A DNA stretch of 64,000 nucleotides, taken from positions 1-64,000 of the forward strand of contig JACJNX010000075.1 of the NCBI GenBank assembly GCA_014695255.1, written 5' to 3'. Each line of letters starts with the position of its first letter. Position 1 is the stretch's first letter. Under the pieces are notes generated by a model that was not told the DNA's origin, ran no database searches, and saw only the letters and a program-made list of their open reading frames with translations. Source of the stretch: Cyanobacteria bacterium FACHB-63. Lineage in GTDB: Bacteria; Cyanobacteriota; Cyanobacteriia; Leptolyngbyales; Leptolyngbyaceae. The position numbers were made by a program, and so were the translations under genes. Shown here piece by piece: positions 8,783 to 17,202 of this stretch.

Positions 8783-9323
8783 AACCTCTACTCTAGCGCA
8801 GTTGATTCAGTCTGAAGCTAAAAAAATCGCCTGACTCAAGCGCAAAAGCACGACGAGCTAGGCGAATTACTCAAGGAGACGAAGCAAATTTAATACAAAA
8901 ATACTATACACAAATATCCTTCCAATCGCAAATCCAAGCAAAATTCAGTCTGACACAAAGCGAAAATAACGGGAGCTAGAGTGCGATTCAAACAATTTCA
9001 GCAGCATTTTGTGATTTCAGATACAGATTGAACGTACTTAATCAACGAGATTTGACAATATCTTAAGAATCTACGCCTTTGGGTATACCGTCTGTCTCAG
9101 GTCTACACAATTGCGAATCTAACCTCACTTCAGCCGTAGGCAGACTCGAAAAACTGGCTCATCTATCACAAGTGTGTCAGTGCTGAATCTGAGGAGTTCT
9201 GGGATTCGGGAATTACATCTCCAACTTTAGGGGTTCTTCTGCTGAGCAAGATGGGTCATTCCACGCTTTGTTTAGTTGTCGCCGATTTCGGCTTTGTCGC
9301 ATTCATCTAGGAAATCTTCTGTC
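8783..9323. other. Divergent promoter region smpB/amt
   Basis: About 540 bases without a supported gene. It holds the smpB 5' side and the long upstream region of the first amt gene. A TTGACA (9052-9057) and an NtcA-like site (9011-9024) are the only signals I can name. Confidence 0.5.
9011..9024 (+). promoter_or_regulatory. Weak NtcA-like site upstream of first amt
   Basis: GTG-N8-TAC differs by one base from the NtcA consensus GTAN8TAC and keeps the GTN10AC core. It lies about 300 bases before the start codon. I could not find a well-spaced -10 hexamer after it, so support is weak. Confidence 0.3.
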
Positions 9324-10910
9324 ATGGTGTCAAGAGCATCGTTGAAGCAAAAAGTGCAAATTCGCAGGAAAAAGCCTGCGCTGTTGAAATCTTGGGAGGC
9401 ACTGGTTCATACAGTCAGCCAGCTTGCTCCAAGTTGGCAAATGTCAATTCCACTCACAGTCGCGATCGTTGGACTCTGGAGCTACGCGGCTGTTGCCCAA
9501 ACCCCACCTACCCTTGAAAGCGTTGCGGCTGCGAACGCTGAGCTGAAAATTGGTCTCGATACGATGTGGGTGATGATTGCGGGCTTCCTAGTGTTCTTTA
9601 TGAACGCAGGTTTCTGTATGTTGGAAACCGGAATGTGTCGCCAGAAAAACGCAGTCAACGTTTTGGCGAAGAATCTAATCGTTTTTGCCCTTTCGACCGT
9701 CGCATTCTGGGCGATCGGGTTCGGCTTGATGTTCAGTGACGGAAATGGCTATCTCGGTACAAGTGGCGGATTTTTCCTCACGGGTGCTGACAACAGCCCT
9801 GCAATGACGGCTGATTACAAAGGAATTTTCTCCGCCTTGAACTGGGCAGGCGTTCCTCTGGCAGCAAAATTCTTCTTCCAATTAGTGTTTGCTGGAACCG
9901 CAGCAACGATCGTCTCTGGTGCGGTTGCTGAGCGGATTAAGTTTGTTGACTTCCTGATCTTCAGCTTGTTATTGGTTGGAATCGCTTACCCGATCACCGG
10001 TCACTGGATCTGGGGTGGTGGCTGGCTGTACAAGCTCGGATTCTTCGATTTCGCAGGTTCGACCGTAGTTCACGCCGTTGGCGGTTGGGCAGCTCTGATG
10101 GGGGCTGCATTCTTAGGTGCGAGAATTGGCAAGTACAATGCTGATGGCTCTGCCAATGCAATCCCGCCTCACAACATGAGTATTGCAACCTTGGGCGCAT
10201 TGATTCTCTGGCTCGGTTGGTTCGGATTTAACCCTGGTTCGACCATGAGCGTGGGTAATGGCTCACTGATTGGTCACATTGCATTGACCACAAATACGGG
10301 CGGTGCATTTGGTGCGATCGCAGCTACGATCGTCGCTTGGGCAGTTCTCGGTAAGCCCGATTTATCAATGATCATCAATGGTCTACTAGCAGGTTTGGTT
10401 GCAGTCACTGCATCTTGTGCCTTCATCACCGTTCCTTCGGCAGCAATTATCGGCGCGATCGGTGGGATTTTGGTGGTGTTCGCGGTTGGATATCTCGATA
10501 AGCTGAAGATTGATGATCCGGTAGGTGCGATCGCGGTTCACTTGTTTAACGGTGTCTGGGGAACTCTGGCACTCGGTCTATTTGCTGTGGGTCCTAGCGA
10601 TCAACCTGGCGCACTGTATGCTGCTGGTCCCGCAGCGGGTTTGCTGTTCGGCGGTGGATTGAATCAGCTTTGGATTCAGTTCTTGGGAACGATTTCGGTT
10701 GGTGGCTTCACAGTTTTAATCTCCAGTATCTTCTGGATTTTACTGAAGTCCACACTTGGAATTCGTGTAACTGCTGAAGAAGAGCTTGAAGGATTGGATA
10801 TCGGCGAGCATGGCATGGAAGCTTATGCTGGATTTGCAAAAGAAAGTTCTTTCGGTGCAGCAAGCAGCTATCCTAGCAATGCCTCGGATGCAGCGACGAA
10901 GTATCAATAA
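9324..10910 (+). CDS. amt: Ammonium transporter (Amt family), copy 1
   Basis: This 528-residue inner-membrane protein has the eleven-helix Amt fold. It has a long basic N-terminus followed by a hydrophobic segment ending AAVAQ (probable signal peptide), then family motifs [18 protein letters not shown] and [19 protein letters not shown]. The two pore histidines are kept in STVVHAVGG and AIAVHLFNG. The frame is open from TTG 9276, but AGGAAA sits 11-15 bases before ATG 9324, which I chose. Amt proteins pass ammonium under nitrogen limitation. The C-terminal tail [12 protein letters not shown] is the typical cytoplasmic regulatory tail. A strong terminator follows. Confidence 0.95.
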   Translation: MVSRASLKQKVQIRRKKPALLKSWEALVHTVSQLAPSWQMSIPLTVAIVGLWSYAAVAQTPPTLESVAAANAELKIGLDTMWVMIAGFLVFFMNAGFCMLETGMCRQKNAVNVLAKNLIVFALSTVAFWAIGFGLMFSDGNGYLGTSGGFFLTGADNSPAMTADYKGIFSALNWAGVPLAAKFFFQLVFAGTAATIVSGAVAERIKFVDFLIFSLLLVGIAYPITGHWIWGGGWLYKLGFFDFAGSTVVHAVGGWAALMGAAFLGARIGKYNADGSANAIPPHNMSIATLGALILWLGWFGFNPGSTMSVGNGSLIGHIALTTNTGGAFGAIAATIVAWAVLGKPDLSMIINGLLAGLVAVTASCAFITVPSAAIIGAIGGILVVFAVGYLDKLKIDDPVGAIAVHLFNGVWGTLALGLFAVGPSDQPGALYAAGPAAGLLFGGGLNQLWIQFLGTISVGGFTVLISSIFWILLKSTLGIRVTAEEELEGLDIGEHGMEAYAGFAKESSFGAASSYPSNASDAATKYQ

Positions 10911-10942
10911 GCTGATCGATTTTCTCTAGTTTCATCGCTCGC

Positions 10943-10980
10943 AGAACACTCCTGAAAGTTTCAGGAGTGTTCTTTTTTTC
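10943..10980 (+). terminator. Terminator after first amt
   Basis: A perfect 15-bp stem (10943-10957 with 10959-10973) with a minimal loop is followed by a run of T. Confidence 0.9.
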
Positions 10981-11106
10981 GGATTGTTATTGATGGATCT
11001 TAAATTTGAGAACTCATAGATTCTTTTAATAAACATCTGTCTTGGCGATGGTGTGGACAGTTTATTAGTAGCAAAATGCTCTGTTGTGCGATCGTACAAT
11101 CAAAAT

Positions 11107-11122
11107 TGTATTGCTTACTACA
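11107..11122 (+). promoter_or_regulatory. Perfect NtcA box upstream of second amt
   Basis: TGTA-TTGCTTAC-TACA matches the full NtcA palindrome GTAN8TAC with the flanking T and A. NtcA is the cyanobacterial nitrogen regulator. A TAN3T-type -10 (TAACAT, 11154-11159) lies 32 bases downstream, about 10 bases further than the usual NtcA-activated spacing, so the exact promoter is uncertain. Confidence 0.75.
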
Positions 11123-11174
11123 AAATCGTAGTCATGAAACTGGTGCAATTCGATAACATTCATCAGATTTTTCA

Positions 11175-12659
11175 ATGAAGTTGACGAATCTGAGAGATTA
11201 TTTCACCTCTTTCTTAGCGTTAAAGGGTCAAAAGTCAGTGTTGAAAAAAACAATGTGGTTGGCGCTAACAGTCTTAGCGCTATCAGCTCTTCCATTTGTA
11301 GGTAGTGCCCTTGCTGATCCGGCAACGGCTGAATCTGCTCAAAAAGCGGCGGATCAGGCAACCATTCAAGGCGATACAGCGTTTATGTTAGTGTCAGCCG
11401 CGCTAGTGCTGCTGATGACTCCCGGATTGGCATTTTTCTATGGAGGATTTGTGCGATCGCGCAATGTCCTCAATACGATGATGATGAGCTTCATCCTCAT
11501 GGGCATTGTTGGCGTGTCCTGGATTCTGTGGGGCTATAGCCTCTCGTTTGCGCCAGGAACTCCGTTTATTGGGGGTTTGCAGTGGTTGTTCTTGAACGGG
11601 GTCGGGTTGGAAACAACTGGATACTTACAAGGCAGCCAGCCGGATGCTGTGGTTTCGTATGCCGCGACGATTCCGCACCAGACATTCATGATTTATCAGG
11701 CGATGTTCGCGATTATTACACCCGCGCTGATTTCGGGTGCGATCGTGGAGCGAATGAGCTTTAAGGCTTACTTCTGGTTTATCGTGCTGTGGTCGAGCAT
11801 TCTCTATCCGATTTTTGCTCATATGGTTTGGGCGAAGGGTGGCTTCCTGGGACTGTATGGCGGTTTAGGTGCATTGGACTTTGCAGGCGGAACGGTGGTT
11901 CACATCAGTTCGGGTGTGTCTGCGCTTGTGGCAGCTTGGGTGTTGGGTCCTCGGAAGACGTTTCCGAATCAGCCTGCGGCACCGCATAACGTCCCTTACA
12001 TTCTGTTGGGTGCTGGATTGCTGTGGTTTGGTTGGTTTGGCTTCAATGGTGGAAGCGCTTTGGCTTCTGGCGCATTGGCAACCGTTGCATTTGTGGCGAC
12101 GACAACATCGGCATCTGCGGCGGGTTTAGCGTGGGTCATTCTAGAGTGGGTGCTGCGTGGAAAGCCGACCGCAGTAGGAATTGCTACGGGTGCAGTGGCG
12201 GGTTTAGTCGGGATTACTCCAGCAGCAGGATTTGTCACCCCGGTAGCAGCAATTCTGATCGGAGCAATCACCGCGACGGCTTGTTTCTTTGCCGTAAGTT
12301 TGAAGGCGAAACTTCAGTTTGATGACTCGCTAGATACGTTTCCGGTTCACGGGGTTGGCGGAACGGTGGGTGCGGTTTTAGCGGGAGTCTTTGCAACGAA
12401 AACAGTGAACGCGGCAGGAGCAGATGGGCTGCTGTATGGCAATCCAGGTCAGTTAGTCACTCAGATTGAAGCGATCGCGATTACCTATGTGCTCGCTGCG
12501 ATTGGGACGTATGTGATTCTGAAGGGGCTACAAGCAGCCTTTGGAACGCTACGGGTTCAGACTGATGCTGAATATCAAGGTGTGGATGTGAACGAACATG
12601 GTGAAGAAGGTTACGGTGAAGAACTCGCGTCTGGCTTCACGATGAGTCGAGTTGAGTAA
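11175..12659 (+). CDS. amt: Ammonium transporter (Amt family), copy 2
   Basis: This is a 494-residue Amt protein of a subgroup different from its neighbour. A signal-like segment ends VGSALA near residue 47. The core has ALVLLMTPGLAFFYGGFVRS, pore histidines in FAGGTVVHISSG and TFPVHGVGG, and the C-terminal tail QGVDVNEHGEEGYG. ATG 11175 has no Shine-Dalgarno and lies only 15 bases after the possible -10; ATG 11253, just before the hydrophobic segment, is an alternative start. The NtcA box upstream argues for induction by nitrogen starvation. Tandem amt genes separated by a terminator suggest separate control. Confidence 0.95.
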   Translation: MKLTNLRDYFTSFLALKGQKSVLKKTMWLALTVLALSALPFVGSALADPATAESAQKAADQATIQGDTAFMLVSAALVLLMTPGLAFFYGGFVRSRNVLNTMMMSFILMGIVGVSWILWGYSLSFAPGTPFIGGLQWLFLNGVGLETTGYLQGSQPDAVVSYAATIPHQTFMIYQAMFAIITPALISGAIVERMSFKAYFWFIVLWSSILYPIFAHMVWAKGGFLGLYGGLGALDFAGGTVVHISSGVSALVAAWVLGPRKTFPNQPAAPHNVPYILLGAGLLWFGWFGFNGGSALASGALATVAFVATTTSASAAGLAWVILEWVLRGKPTAVGIATGAVAGLVGITPAAGFVTPVAAILIGAITATACFFAVSLKAKLQFDDSLDTFPVHGVGGTVGAVLAGVFATKTVNAAGADGLLYGNPGQLVTQIEAIAITYVLAAIGTYVILKGLQAAFGTLRVQTDAEYQGVDVNEHGEEGYGEELASGFTMSRVE

Positions 12660-12684
12660 CAAGGTTAAACCGCTGAATCTATCT

Positions 12685-12718
12685 AAAAGGCTCCAGGATA
12701 TTGACCTTGGAGCCTTTT
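12685..12718. terminator. Shared terminator between amt and the minus-strand small gene
   Basis: AAAAGGCTCCA (12685-12695) pairs with TGGAGCCTTTT (12708-12718). The A and T flanks make it work for both the plus-strand amt and the convergent 51-codon gene. Confidence 0.8.
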
Positions 12719-12720
12719 GA

Positions 12721-12876
12721 TTAGCGGCGTTTGGTGGATTTGGTAGAGAGTTTTTCTTGTTCGCGGCGACGACGATCGCGCCAGTCTGCCAGCGTTAAGT
12801 AAATAACTCCCCCAGTCACGGTAAGGAGAAGACCAAACGCGACGAGTACCAGTGTGTTAAAAACTGTGAATTCCAC
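12721..12876 (-). CDS. 51-residue single-pass membrane protein next to petN
   Basis: A GTG-started frame of 51 codons encodes MEFTVFNTLVLVAFGLLL, then a Thr/Gly-rich hydrophobic stretch to about residue 29, followed by LADWRDRRRREQEK and a Lys/Arg tail. The layout, one N-terminal membrane helix with a strongly basic soluble tail, is that of small subunits of thylakoid complexes. It lies 64 bases downstream of petN on the same strand and shares a bidirectional terminator, so it is probably co-transcribed with petN. I cannot name it: an accessory subunit of b6f, NDH-1 or photosystem II is possible. The GTG start has no clear Shine-Dalgarno. Confidence 0.6.
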   Translation of the reverse strand: MEFTVFNTLVLVAFGLLLTVTGGVIYLTLADWRDRRRREQEKLSTKSTKRR

Positions 12877-12940
12877 GGTGATTTCAGAAAATGAAAATAT
12901 TACTGCCCATAGCGGTTAGGCTACGGGCGGAAATTCAATG

Positions 12941-13030
12941 CTAGAAGCCGTTCCGACCCCAAACGACCATTGCGATCGAAAAGGTGAAAACGGATAAAAG
13001 CGCGACCCAACCTAGTGACAAAATATCCAT
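12941..13030 (-). CDS. petN: Cytochrome b6-f complex subunit 8 (PetN)
   Basis: The product is 29 residues long, exactly the family length. It begins [12 protein letters not shown] and ends [12 protein letters not shown], the conserved PetN pattern. PetN is a single transmembrane helix at the periphery of the cytochrome b6f dimer and is needed for complex stability. The gene is too short for ordinary ORF cutoffs. It is followed on the same strand by the 51-codon membrane protein gene. Confidence 0.95.
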   Translation of the reverse strand: MDILSLGWVALLSVFTFSIAMVVWGRNGF

Positions 13031-13108
13031 AATGAAAGCGATCGGTACAAAGGGTGATACATCTAATAATAAGGCAAAAGGGGTTAGGGGCTAGGATCTA
13101 GAGGAGTT

Positions 13109-13537
13109 ATGCAGCACCTGAGATTGAGTTGGGAAGAACGGGTTGAGTCGCTCAAAGCGGGAATGCTTTCGGCGGCTTCGGTAACACTGATGTTTCCGCT
13201 AATTGCTCTGTTTAACGACTTCTTAGCAAGTCAATATGCCAGTCCTGTAATGAATTATTGGGTGAGTGGCGCGATCGTTCTGTTTGCAGGATTTTTATTT
13301 GGAGTGACGTACCGCTACATTATTCGGGAAGACCAAAACTCACACCTCAAATCGGGCGCGGTTCTAGCCTTTGGACTGGTGCGGGGATTGGCGCAAGTTG
13401 AACTGGGAATTGCAACCCAAAGTGACTGGGTTCCGATCGCCAGCTTTGCCGTTGAAAGTATTTTGCTGTTTGCGATCGCTCGGTTGGTTCTCGATGGCGG
13501 AATGGCAATCGGATGGATTCAGCGATTTAAGGGGTGA
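13109..13537 (+). CDS. Conserved four-helix membrane protein, unknown function
   Basis: This 142-residue protein starts with an amphipathic segment (LSWEERVESLKAGML) followed by about four hydrophobic helices at roughly 16-38, 47-68, 80-98 and 104-128. RYIIREDQNSHLKSGAVLAFGLVRG between helices is polar and may face the cytoplasm. I do not recognise a functional family. GAGGAG lies very close to the ATG. The 3' end overlaps the convergent next gene by 11 bases. Confidence 0.8.
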   Translation: MQHLRLSWEERVESLKAGMLSAASVTLMFPLIALFNDFLASQYASPVMNYWVSGAIVLFAGFLFGVTYRYIIREDQNSHLKSGAVLAFGLVRGLAQVELGIATQSDWVPIASFAVESILLFAIARLVLDGGMAIGWIQRFKG

Positions 13538-14213
13538 ATTCTGCGATTTCGGTCGGGGTGAATAACTGATTGCGATCGATTGCAGAAAGGATCTTTCCAT
13601 TGGCGCGATCGCTGACTAGACAACGGCATACTAATTCAGCGACATCTGCTCGATGGATTGAGCCGGAGATTTTCGGATCTTCTGTCAGAAATCCGGTTCC
13701 GGTTGGCGGTTCGGATTTCAAACCGCCGGGACGGACGATCGTATAAATTAAACCGCTCTGGATTAAATGCTGTTCTGCTTGCTCTTTTTCCTTCAAAACG
13801 GCTCCCAATGCTTCAAGAGCGCGAGGCGGTAAGGCGACGACACTTTCACCACTGCCGATCGAAGTCACTAACACAAACTTCTTCACGCCTGCTTTGAGTG
13901 CCGCATCAATCAGGTTGCGATTGCCTTCAAAATCAGCGCGTTTTCCTTCTGCGGGTAATCCGCCGATCGTACTAATCACGGCATCGATTTGACGATTTGC
14001 AAAGGCGGCCTCGAGTTGCTCAGGATTCATCGCATCACCGATCGTGGTTTCAACGCCTAACGCTTCGAGTTCAGTCACGGCAGCATCAGAACGCAACAAG
14101 GCAATTACAGTAAAATTCGGCTGAAGCAGTCGAGCAATTTCACGCCCTACACCGCGACTTGCACCCGCAACTAAAACTGTCTGAAGGTTTGCACTCGTTA
14201 CACTTTGCAGCAT
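13527..14213 (-). CDS. NAD(P)-binding SDR-like protein (NmrA/atypical SDR)
   Basis: This is a 228-residue Rossmann-fold protein. The N-terminal motif VLVAGASRGVGREIA (GxxGxxG) binds NAD(P). KKFVLVTSIGSGES and YTIVRPGGLKSEP are typical of atypical short-chain dehydrogenases related to NmrA and Ycf39. The family includes redox sensors and assembly factors as well as enzymes; the usual YxxxK catalytic pair is not evident, so a reductase activity should not be assumed. Its 3' end overlaps the convergent membrane protein gene. Confidence 0.85.
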   Translation of the reverse strand: MLQSVTSANLQTVLVAGASRGVGREIARLLQPNFTVIALLRSDAAVTELEALGVETTIGDAMNPEQLEAAFANRQIDAVISTIGGLPAEGKRADFEGNRNLIDAALKAGVKKFVLVTSIGSGESVVALPPRALEALGAVLKEKEQAEQHLIQSGLIYTIVRPGGLKSEPPTGTGFLTEDPKISGSIHRADVAELVCRCLVSDRANGKILSAIDRNQLFTPTEIAEFTP

Positions 14214-14297
14214 TTTAATCAGCCTTTTGGTGAATCATCTATGATTCAAGAATAAGCTGCATACAGGGGCATTTTACACATACGGGAATCAGATCTC

Positions 14298-14326
14298 TTG
14301 ACAGTCGAGGAAGCCGCCCTAAAGAT
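14298..14326 (+). promoter_or_regulatory. Promoter of the zinc-ribbon membrane protein gene
   Basis: TTGACA at 14298-14303 is followed after about 17 bases by AAAGAT (14321-14326, preceded by T). A start site near 14333 would lie downstream of the TTG at 14327, which supports the later GTG start of the gene. Confidence 0.5.
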
Positions 14327-14383
14327 TTGGCGAAATCTGTTCCAATAGAGAAGGCATCGATCGCTCCAATAGAGGACACTGCT

Positions 14384-14764
14384 GTGAATCAGAATCAACT
14401 TTATAACCTACAACTCGGCATTAACGGATTTGGACGACTGCTGACGTTCATTGGATTCGCACTTCTATTGAGCGCAGTGGGTCTAGGCTGGTTGGTGAAA
14501 TCATTTCTATTTGTGTTGGCGCTGCTGATCGGTGCACCGATCGTCGGAATCTTCGTGTTTCAGTGGTGGGTGAGAAGGAATATTGTGCAGGCGGATTGTC
14601 CGGTCTGTGGTGCGGAGTTGACCGGATTTAATCAAGCGCAGATGCAATGTTCTAACTGTGGTGAACCGTTGCAGGCGGAAAAAGGCAGGTTTAAGCGGAT
14701 GACTCCTTCGGGCACGATCGATGTGGAAGCGGTAGAAGTTGCAGTGCAAGTGCTGGATGATTAA
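14384..14764 (+). CDS. Two-helix membrane protein with C-terminal zinc ribbon
   Basis: From GTG 14384 the product has 126 residues. Two membrane helices (about 18-65) are followed by a basic segment and a CPVCGAEL-x13-CSNCG zinc ribbon, then an acidic tail. The frame is open back to TTG 14327, but AGAGGA at 14371-14376 fits GTG 14384 and the promoter geometry agrees. Function is unknown; such zinc-ribbon membrane proteins occur widely in cyanobacteria. Confidence 0.78.
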   Translation: MNQNQLYNLQLGINGFGRLLTFIGFALLLSAVGLGWLVKSFLFVLALLIGAPIVGIFVFQWWVRRNIVQADCPVCGAELTGFNQAQMQCSNCGEPLQAEKGRFKRMTPSGTIDVEAVEVAVQVLDD

Positions 14765-14870
14765 TGCTGCATTGGGTTGCAATGGCTTGACTCGGAAAGA
14801 AAAATCGATTAGTCTCTCAAGCTAAGCAAATTGACCTGACAAGCGATATTTGCGATTTCGTCCCAAAAAG

Positions 14871-15023
14871 CTAAATCCTCCGCTGCCCAAAGTTGTTTGC
14901 ACCTAAATCACGTTGGCTCTGGATTGCGCGAATATTGATTGTGGCATTACGAGCTTGATCCATATTTACTTTTCCACCTGTATATGCAATGCCATCACGA
15001 GTTGAGCGGACTGTGGAAATCTG
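14871..15023 (-). pseudogene. Possible decayed gene fragment
   Basis: A 50-codon open stretch reads like protein (TRDGIAYTGGKVNMDQARNA, ending GANNFGQRRI and a stop) but has no start codon near its 5' end, where TGA interrupts it. The only ATG gives a 30-residue peptide. I do not recognise it. It may be the C-terminal remnant of a lost gene, or chance. The rest of 14765-15179 holds the secY leader and nothing else I can name. Confidence 0.25.
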
Positions 15024-15179
15024 TCAGGCTTCACACCGGAGCCGCTAAAATATAGGATGTTCGTCGTTTTGCGGTGCGATTTTGTGCTGTCAGAACGCTT
15101 AAAACCAACTTTAGTTTCAATCGGATTTGTGAGTCAGCCGACGCGCAAGTCCGCATTGCTGTCACGAGGAATTCCTTAT

Positions 15180-16484
15180 ATGGTCGAGAGTCGAGATAGA
15201 ACGCCCACCGCTCAGGAAACCTTTGTCCAAATGGCACAGGCGGCTGGACTGCGGGGACGCTTACTTTTAACGATCGGGCTTTTGATCTTCGTTCGATTAG
15301 GGATTTTTATCCCGATTCCGGGCATCGATCGAGCCGCATTTTCACAAGCGATTCAAGGCAATAGTGCTTTGAGCTTTGTGGACTTATTCGCGGGCGGTGG
15401 TTTGAGAACGCTGGGTCTATTCGCCCTCGGAATTCTGCCCTTTATTAACGCTTCGATCATTATTCAATTGCTGACTGCGGCGATTCCCTCGCTCGAAGAT
15501 TTGCAGAAGAATGAAGGCGAAGCAGGAAGACGCAAGATTTCACAGATTACCCGCTACGTTTCGGCAGGTTGGGCGGTTGTTCAAAGTACATTGCTCACGG
15601 TTGGATTATTGCGTCCGTTTGCCGAAGCTTGGAGTCCGTTGTTTGTCGTCGAAACGGTTCTAGCGCTGACGGCTGGATCGATGTTCGTCATGTGGGCAGG
15701 AGAACTGATCACAGAACGCGGTGTGGGTAACGGCGCATCGCTATTGATTTTCCTTAACATTGTGGCAACGCTGCCGCAGACCTTAGGAAAAGCGTTCGAT
15801 TTAGCGCAAACGGGCGATCGAGCTGTGGTCAGCAGCGTCGTCATTCTGCTGCTGGTGTTTCTGGCAATGGTGGTCGGAATTGTGTTCGTACAAGAAGGAA
15901 CGCGGCGGATTCCGATTATTTCCGCTCGTCGACAAGTGGGACGACGCATGATGTTGGAGCGCAGCAGCTATCTTCCGTTGCGCCTGAATCAAGGCGGCGT
16001 GATGCCGATTATTTTTGCTTCCACTGTGTTAACGATTCCGGTCATTGTGGCGCAATCGTTTAATAATGCGGAGTTGGCAAACTTCGTCAGCACCTATCTT
16101 GGCCCTGCTTCGATCTGGCACAACCTCCTCTACTTTGTGTTGATTCTATTCTTTAGTTTCTTCTACGCTTCGCTGATTATGCAGCCCGATGATATGTCGA
16201 AGAACTTGAAGAAAATGGGATCGAGCATTCCCGGTATTCGTCCTGGAAAGGCGACGACCGAGTATATTGAGCGCGTTCTGAATCGGTTGACCTTCTTAGG
16301 TGCTATCTTCTTAGGAATCGTCGCGATCGTGCCTTCGATCATCGAGAATGCAACTCCGGTGAAAGTCTTCCAAGGCTTCGGGGCAACCTCTCTGCTGATT
16401 TTGGTCGGTGTGGCGATCGACACGGCGAAACAGATTCAAACGTATGTGATCTCTCAACGTTACGAAGGAATGGTGAAACAATAG
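15180..16484 (+). CDS. secY: Preprotein translocase subunit SecY
   Basis: This 434-residue protein forms the protein-conducting channel with ten membrane helices. It serves both the plasma and thylakoid membranes in cyanobacteria. Typical motifs are TPTAQETFVQMAQAAGLRGR at the N-terminus, the plug region GIFIPIPGIDRAAF and the cytoplasmic loop IPGIRPGKATTEYI. The frame is open from 15057, but ATG 15180 has GAGGA 10 bases upstream and matches family length. The stop overlaps the adk start by one base. Normally secY lies between rplO and adk in the ribosomal protein cluster; here only adk remains beside it. Confidence 0.96.
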   Translation: MVESRDRTPTAQETFVQMAQAAGLRGRLLLTIGLLIFVRLGIFIPIPGIDRAAFSQAIQGNSALSFVDLFAGGGLRTLGLFALGILPFINASIIIQLLTAAIPSLEDLQKNEGEAGRRKISQITRYVSAGWAVVQSTLLTVGLLRPFAEAWSPLFVVETVLALTAGSMFVMWAGELITERGVGNGASLLIFLNIVATLPQTLGKAFDLAQTGDRAVVSSVVILLLVFLAMVVGIVFVQEGTRRIPIISARRQVGRRMMLERSSYLPLRLNQGGVMPIIFASTVLTIPVIVAQSFNNAELANFVSTYLGPASIWHNLLYFVLILFFSFFYASLIMQPDDMSKNLKKMGSSIPGIRPGKATTEYIERVLNRLTFLGAIFLGIVAIVPSIIENATPVKVFQGFGATSLLILVGVAIDTAKQIQTYVISQRYEGMVKQ

Positions 16485-17035
16485 TGGCGCGACTGATTTT
16501 TGTCGGACCTCCCGGAGCCGGGAAAGGGACTCAATCGAAATTTTTGGCTGACTCCCACAAGATTCCGCATATTTCGACCGGGGACATTCTCCGGGAGGCG
16601 GTGGCTGAGAAAACGTCGCTGGGGGTGAAGGCTCAAGGATACATGGATCGGGGTGAACTGGTGCCCGACCAACTGGTGATTGATTTGATTCGCGAACGAT
16701 TGGGAAAACCGGATGCCCAATTAGGTTGGATTCTTGATGGGTTCCCGCGCAATGTAGCACAGGCAGAATTTCTGGATGTGCTGCTGGATGAACTGAATCA
16801 GGGGTGCGATCGTGTGATCAATTTCGATGTCCCAGATGAAGTGTTGGTGACTCGAATGCTGAGTCGGGGACGCAAAGACGATAACGAAGAAACGATTCGT
16901 CGCCGTCTGGAAGTCTACCGAGAGCAGACCGAACCGTTGATCCACTACTACGAATCGCGAGAAAAGCTGGTGACAATCAACGGCGATCGATCGATGGAAG
17001 AAGTCGCAACCGCATTAAATCAAGTTTGCGATTAG
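16484..17035 (+). CDS. adk: Adenylate kinase
   Basis: This 183-residue enzyme interconverts ATP + AMP and 2 ADP. The P-loop is GPPGAGKGT (8-16), followed by the AMP-binding HISTGDILR and LDGFPRN motifs. The LID is of the short type (RGRKDDNEETIRRRL), without the zinc-binding insertion. The start is GTG, overlapping the secY TAG by one base, which indicates translational coupling. A terminator follows. Confidence 0.96.
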   Translation: MARLIFVGPPGAGKGTQSKFLADSHKIPHISTGDILREAVAEKTSLGVKAQGYMDRGELVPDQLVIDLIRERLGKPDAQLGWILDGFPRNVAQAEFLDVLLDELNQGCDRVINFDVPDEVLVTRMLSRGRKDDNEETIRRRLEVYREQTEPLIHYYESREKLVTINGDRSMEEVATALNQVCD

Positions 17036-17047
17036 CGATCGAACTTC

Positions 17048-17094
17048 AACTGACCCGATTTGAGGCTGAACGCCTTGAGTCGGGTCAGTTTTTT
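17048..17094 (+). terminator. Terminator of secY-adk
   Basis: AACTGACCCGA (17048-17058) pairs with TCGGGTCAGTT (17080-17090), with an inner GAGGC/GCCTT helix and a T-run after. Confidence 0.85.
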
Positions 17095-17202
17095 ATTCAG
17101 AATGAGTTGAATTACATCTTGAGTAAAAAAGATATTGTAAGCAACTTGACTAACAGCAATATAAAGCTTTCGATCGAGTGCTATTTTCTCTGATCAGCAT
17201 CG

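Noticed and set aside
9076-9110. NtcA-like TGT-N9-ACA upstream of amt copy 1
   Set aside because: The spacing is one base short of the consensus and there is no suitable -10 hexamer.
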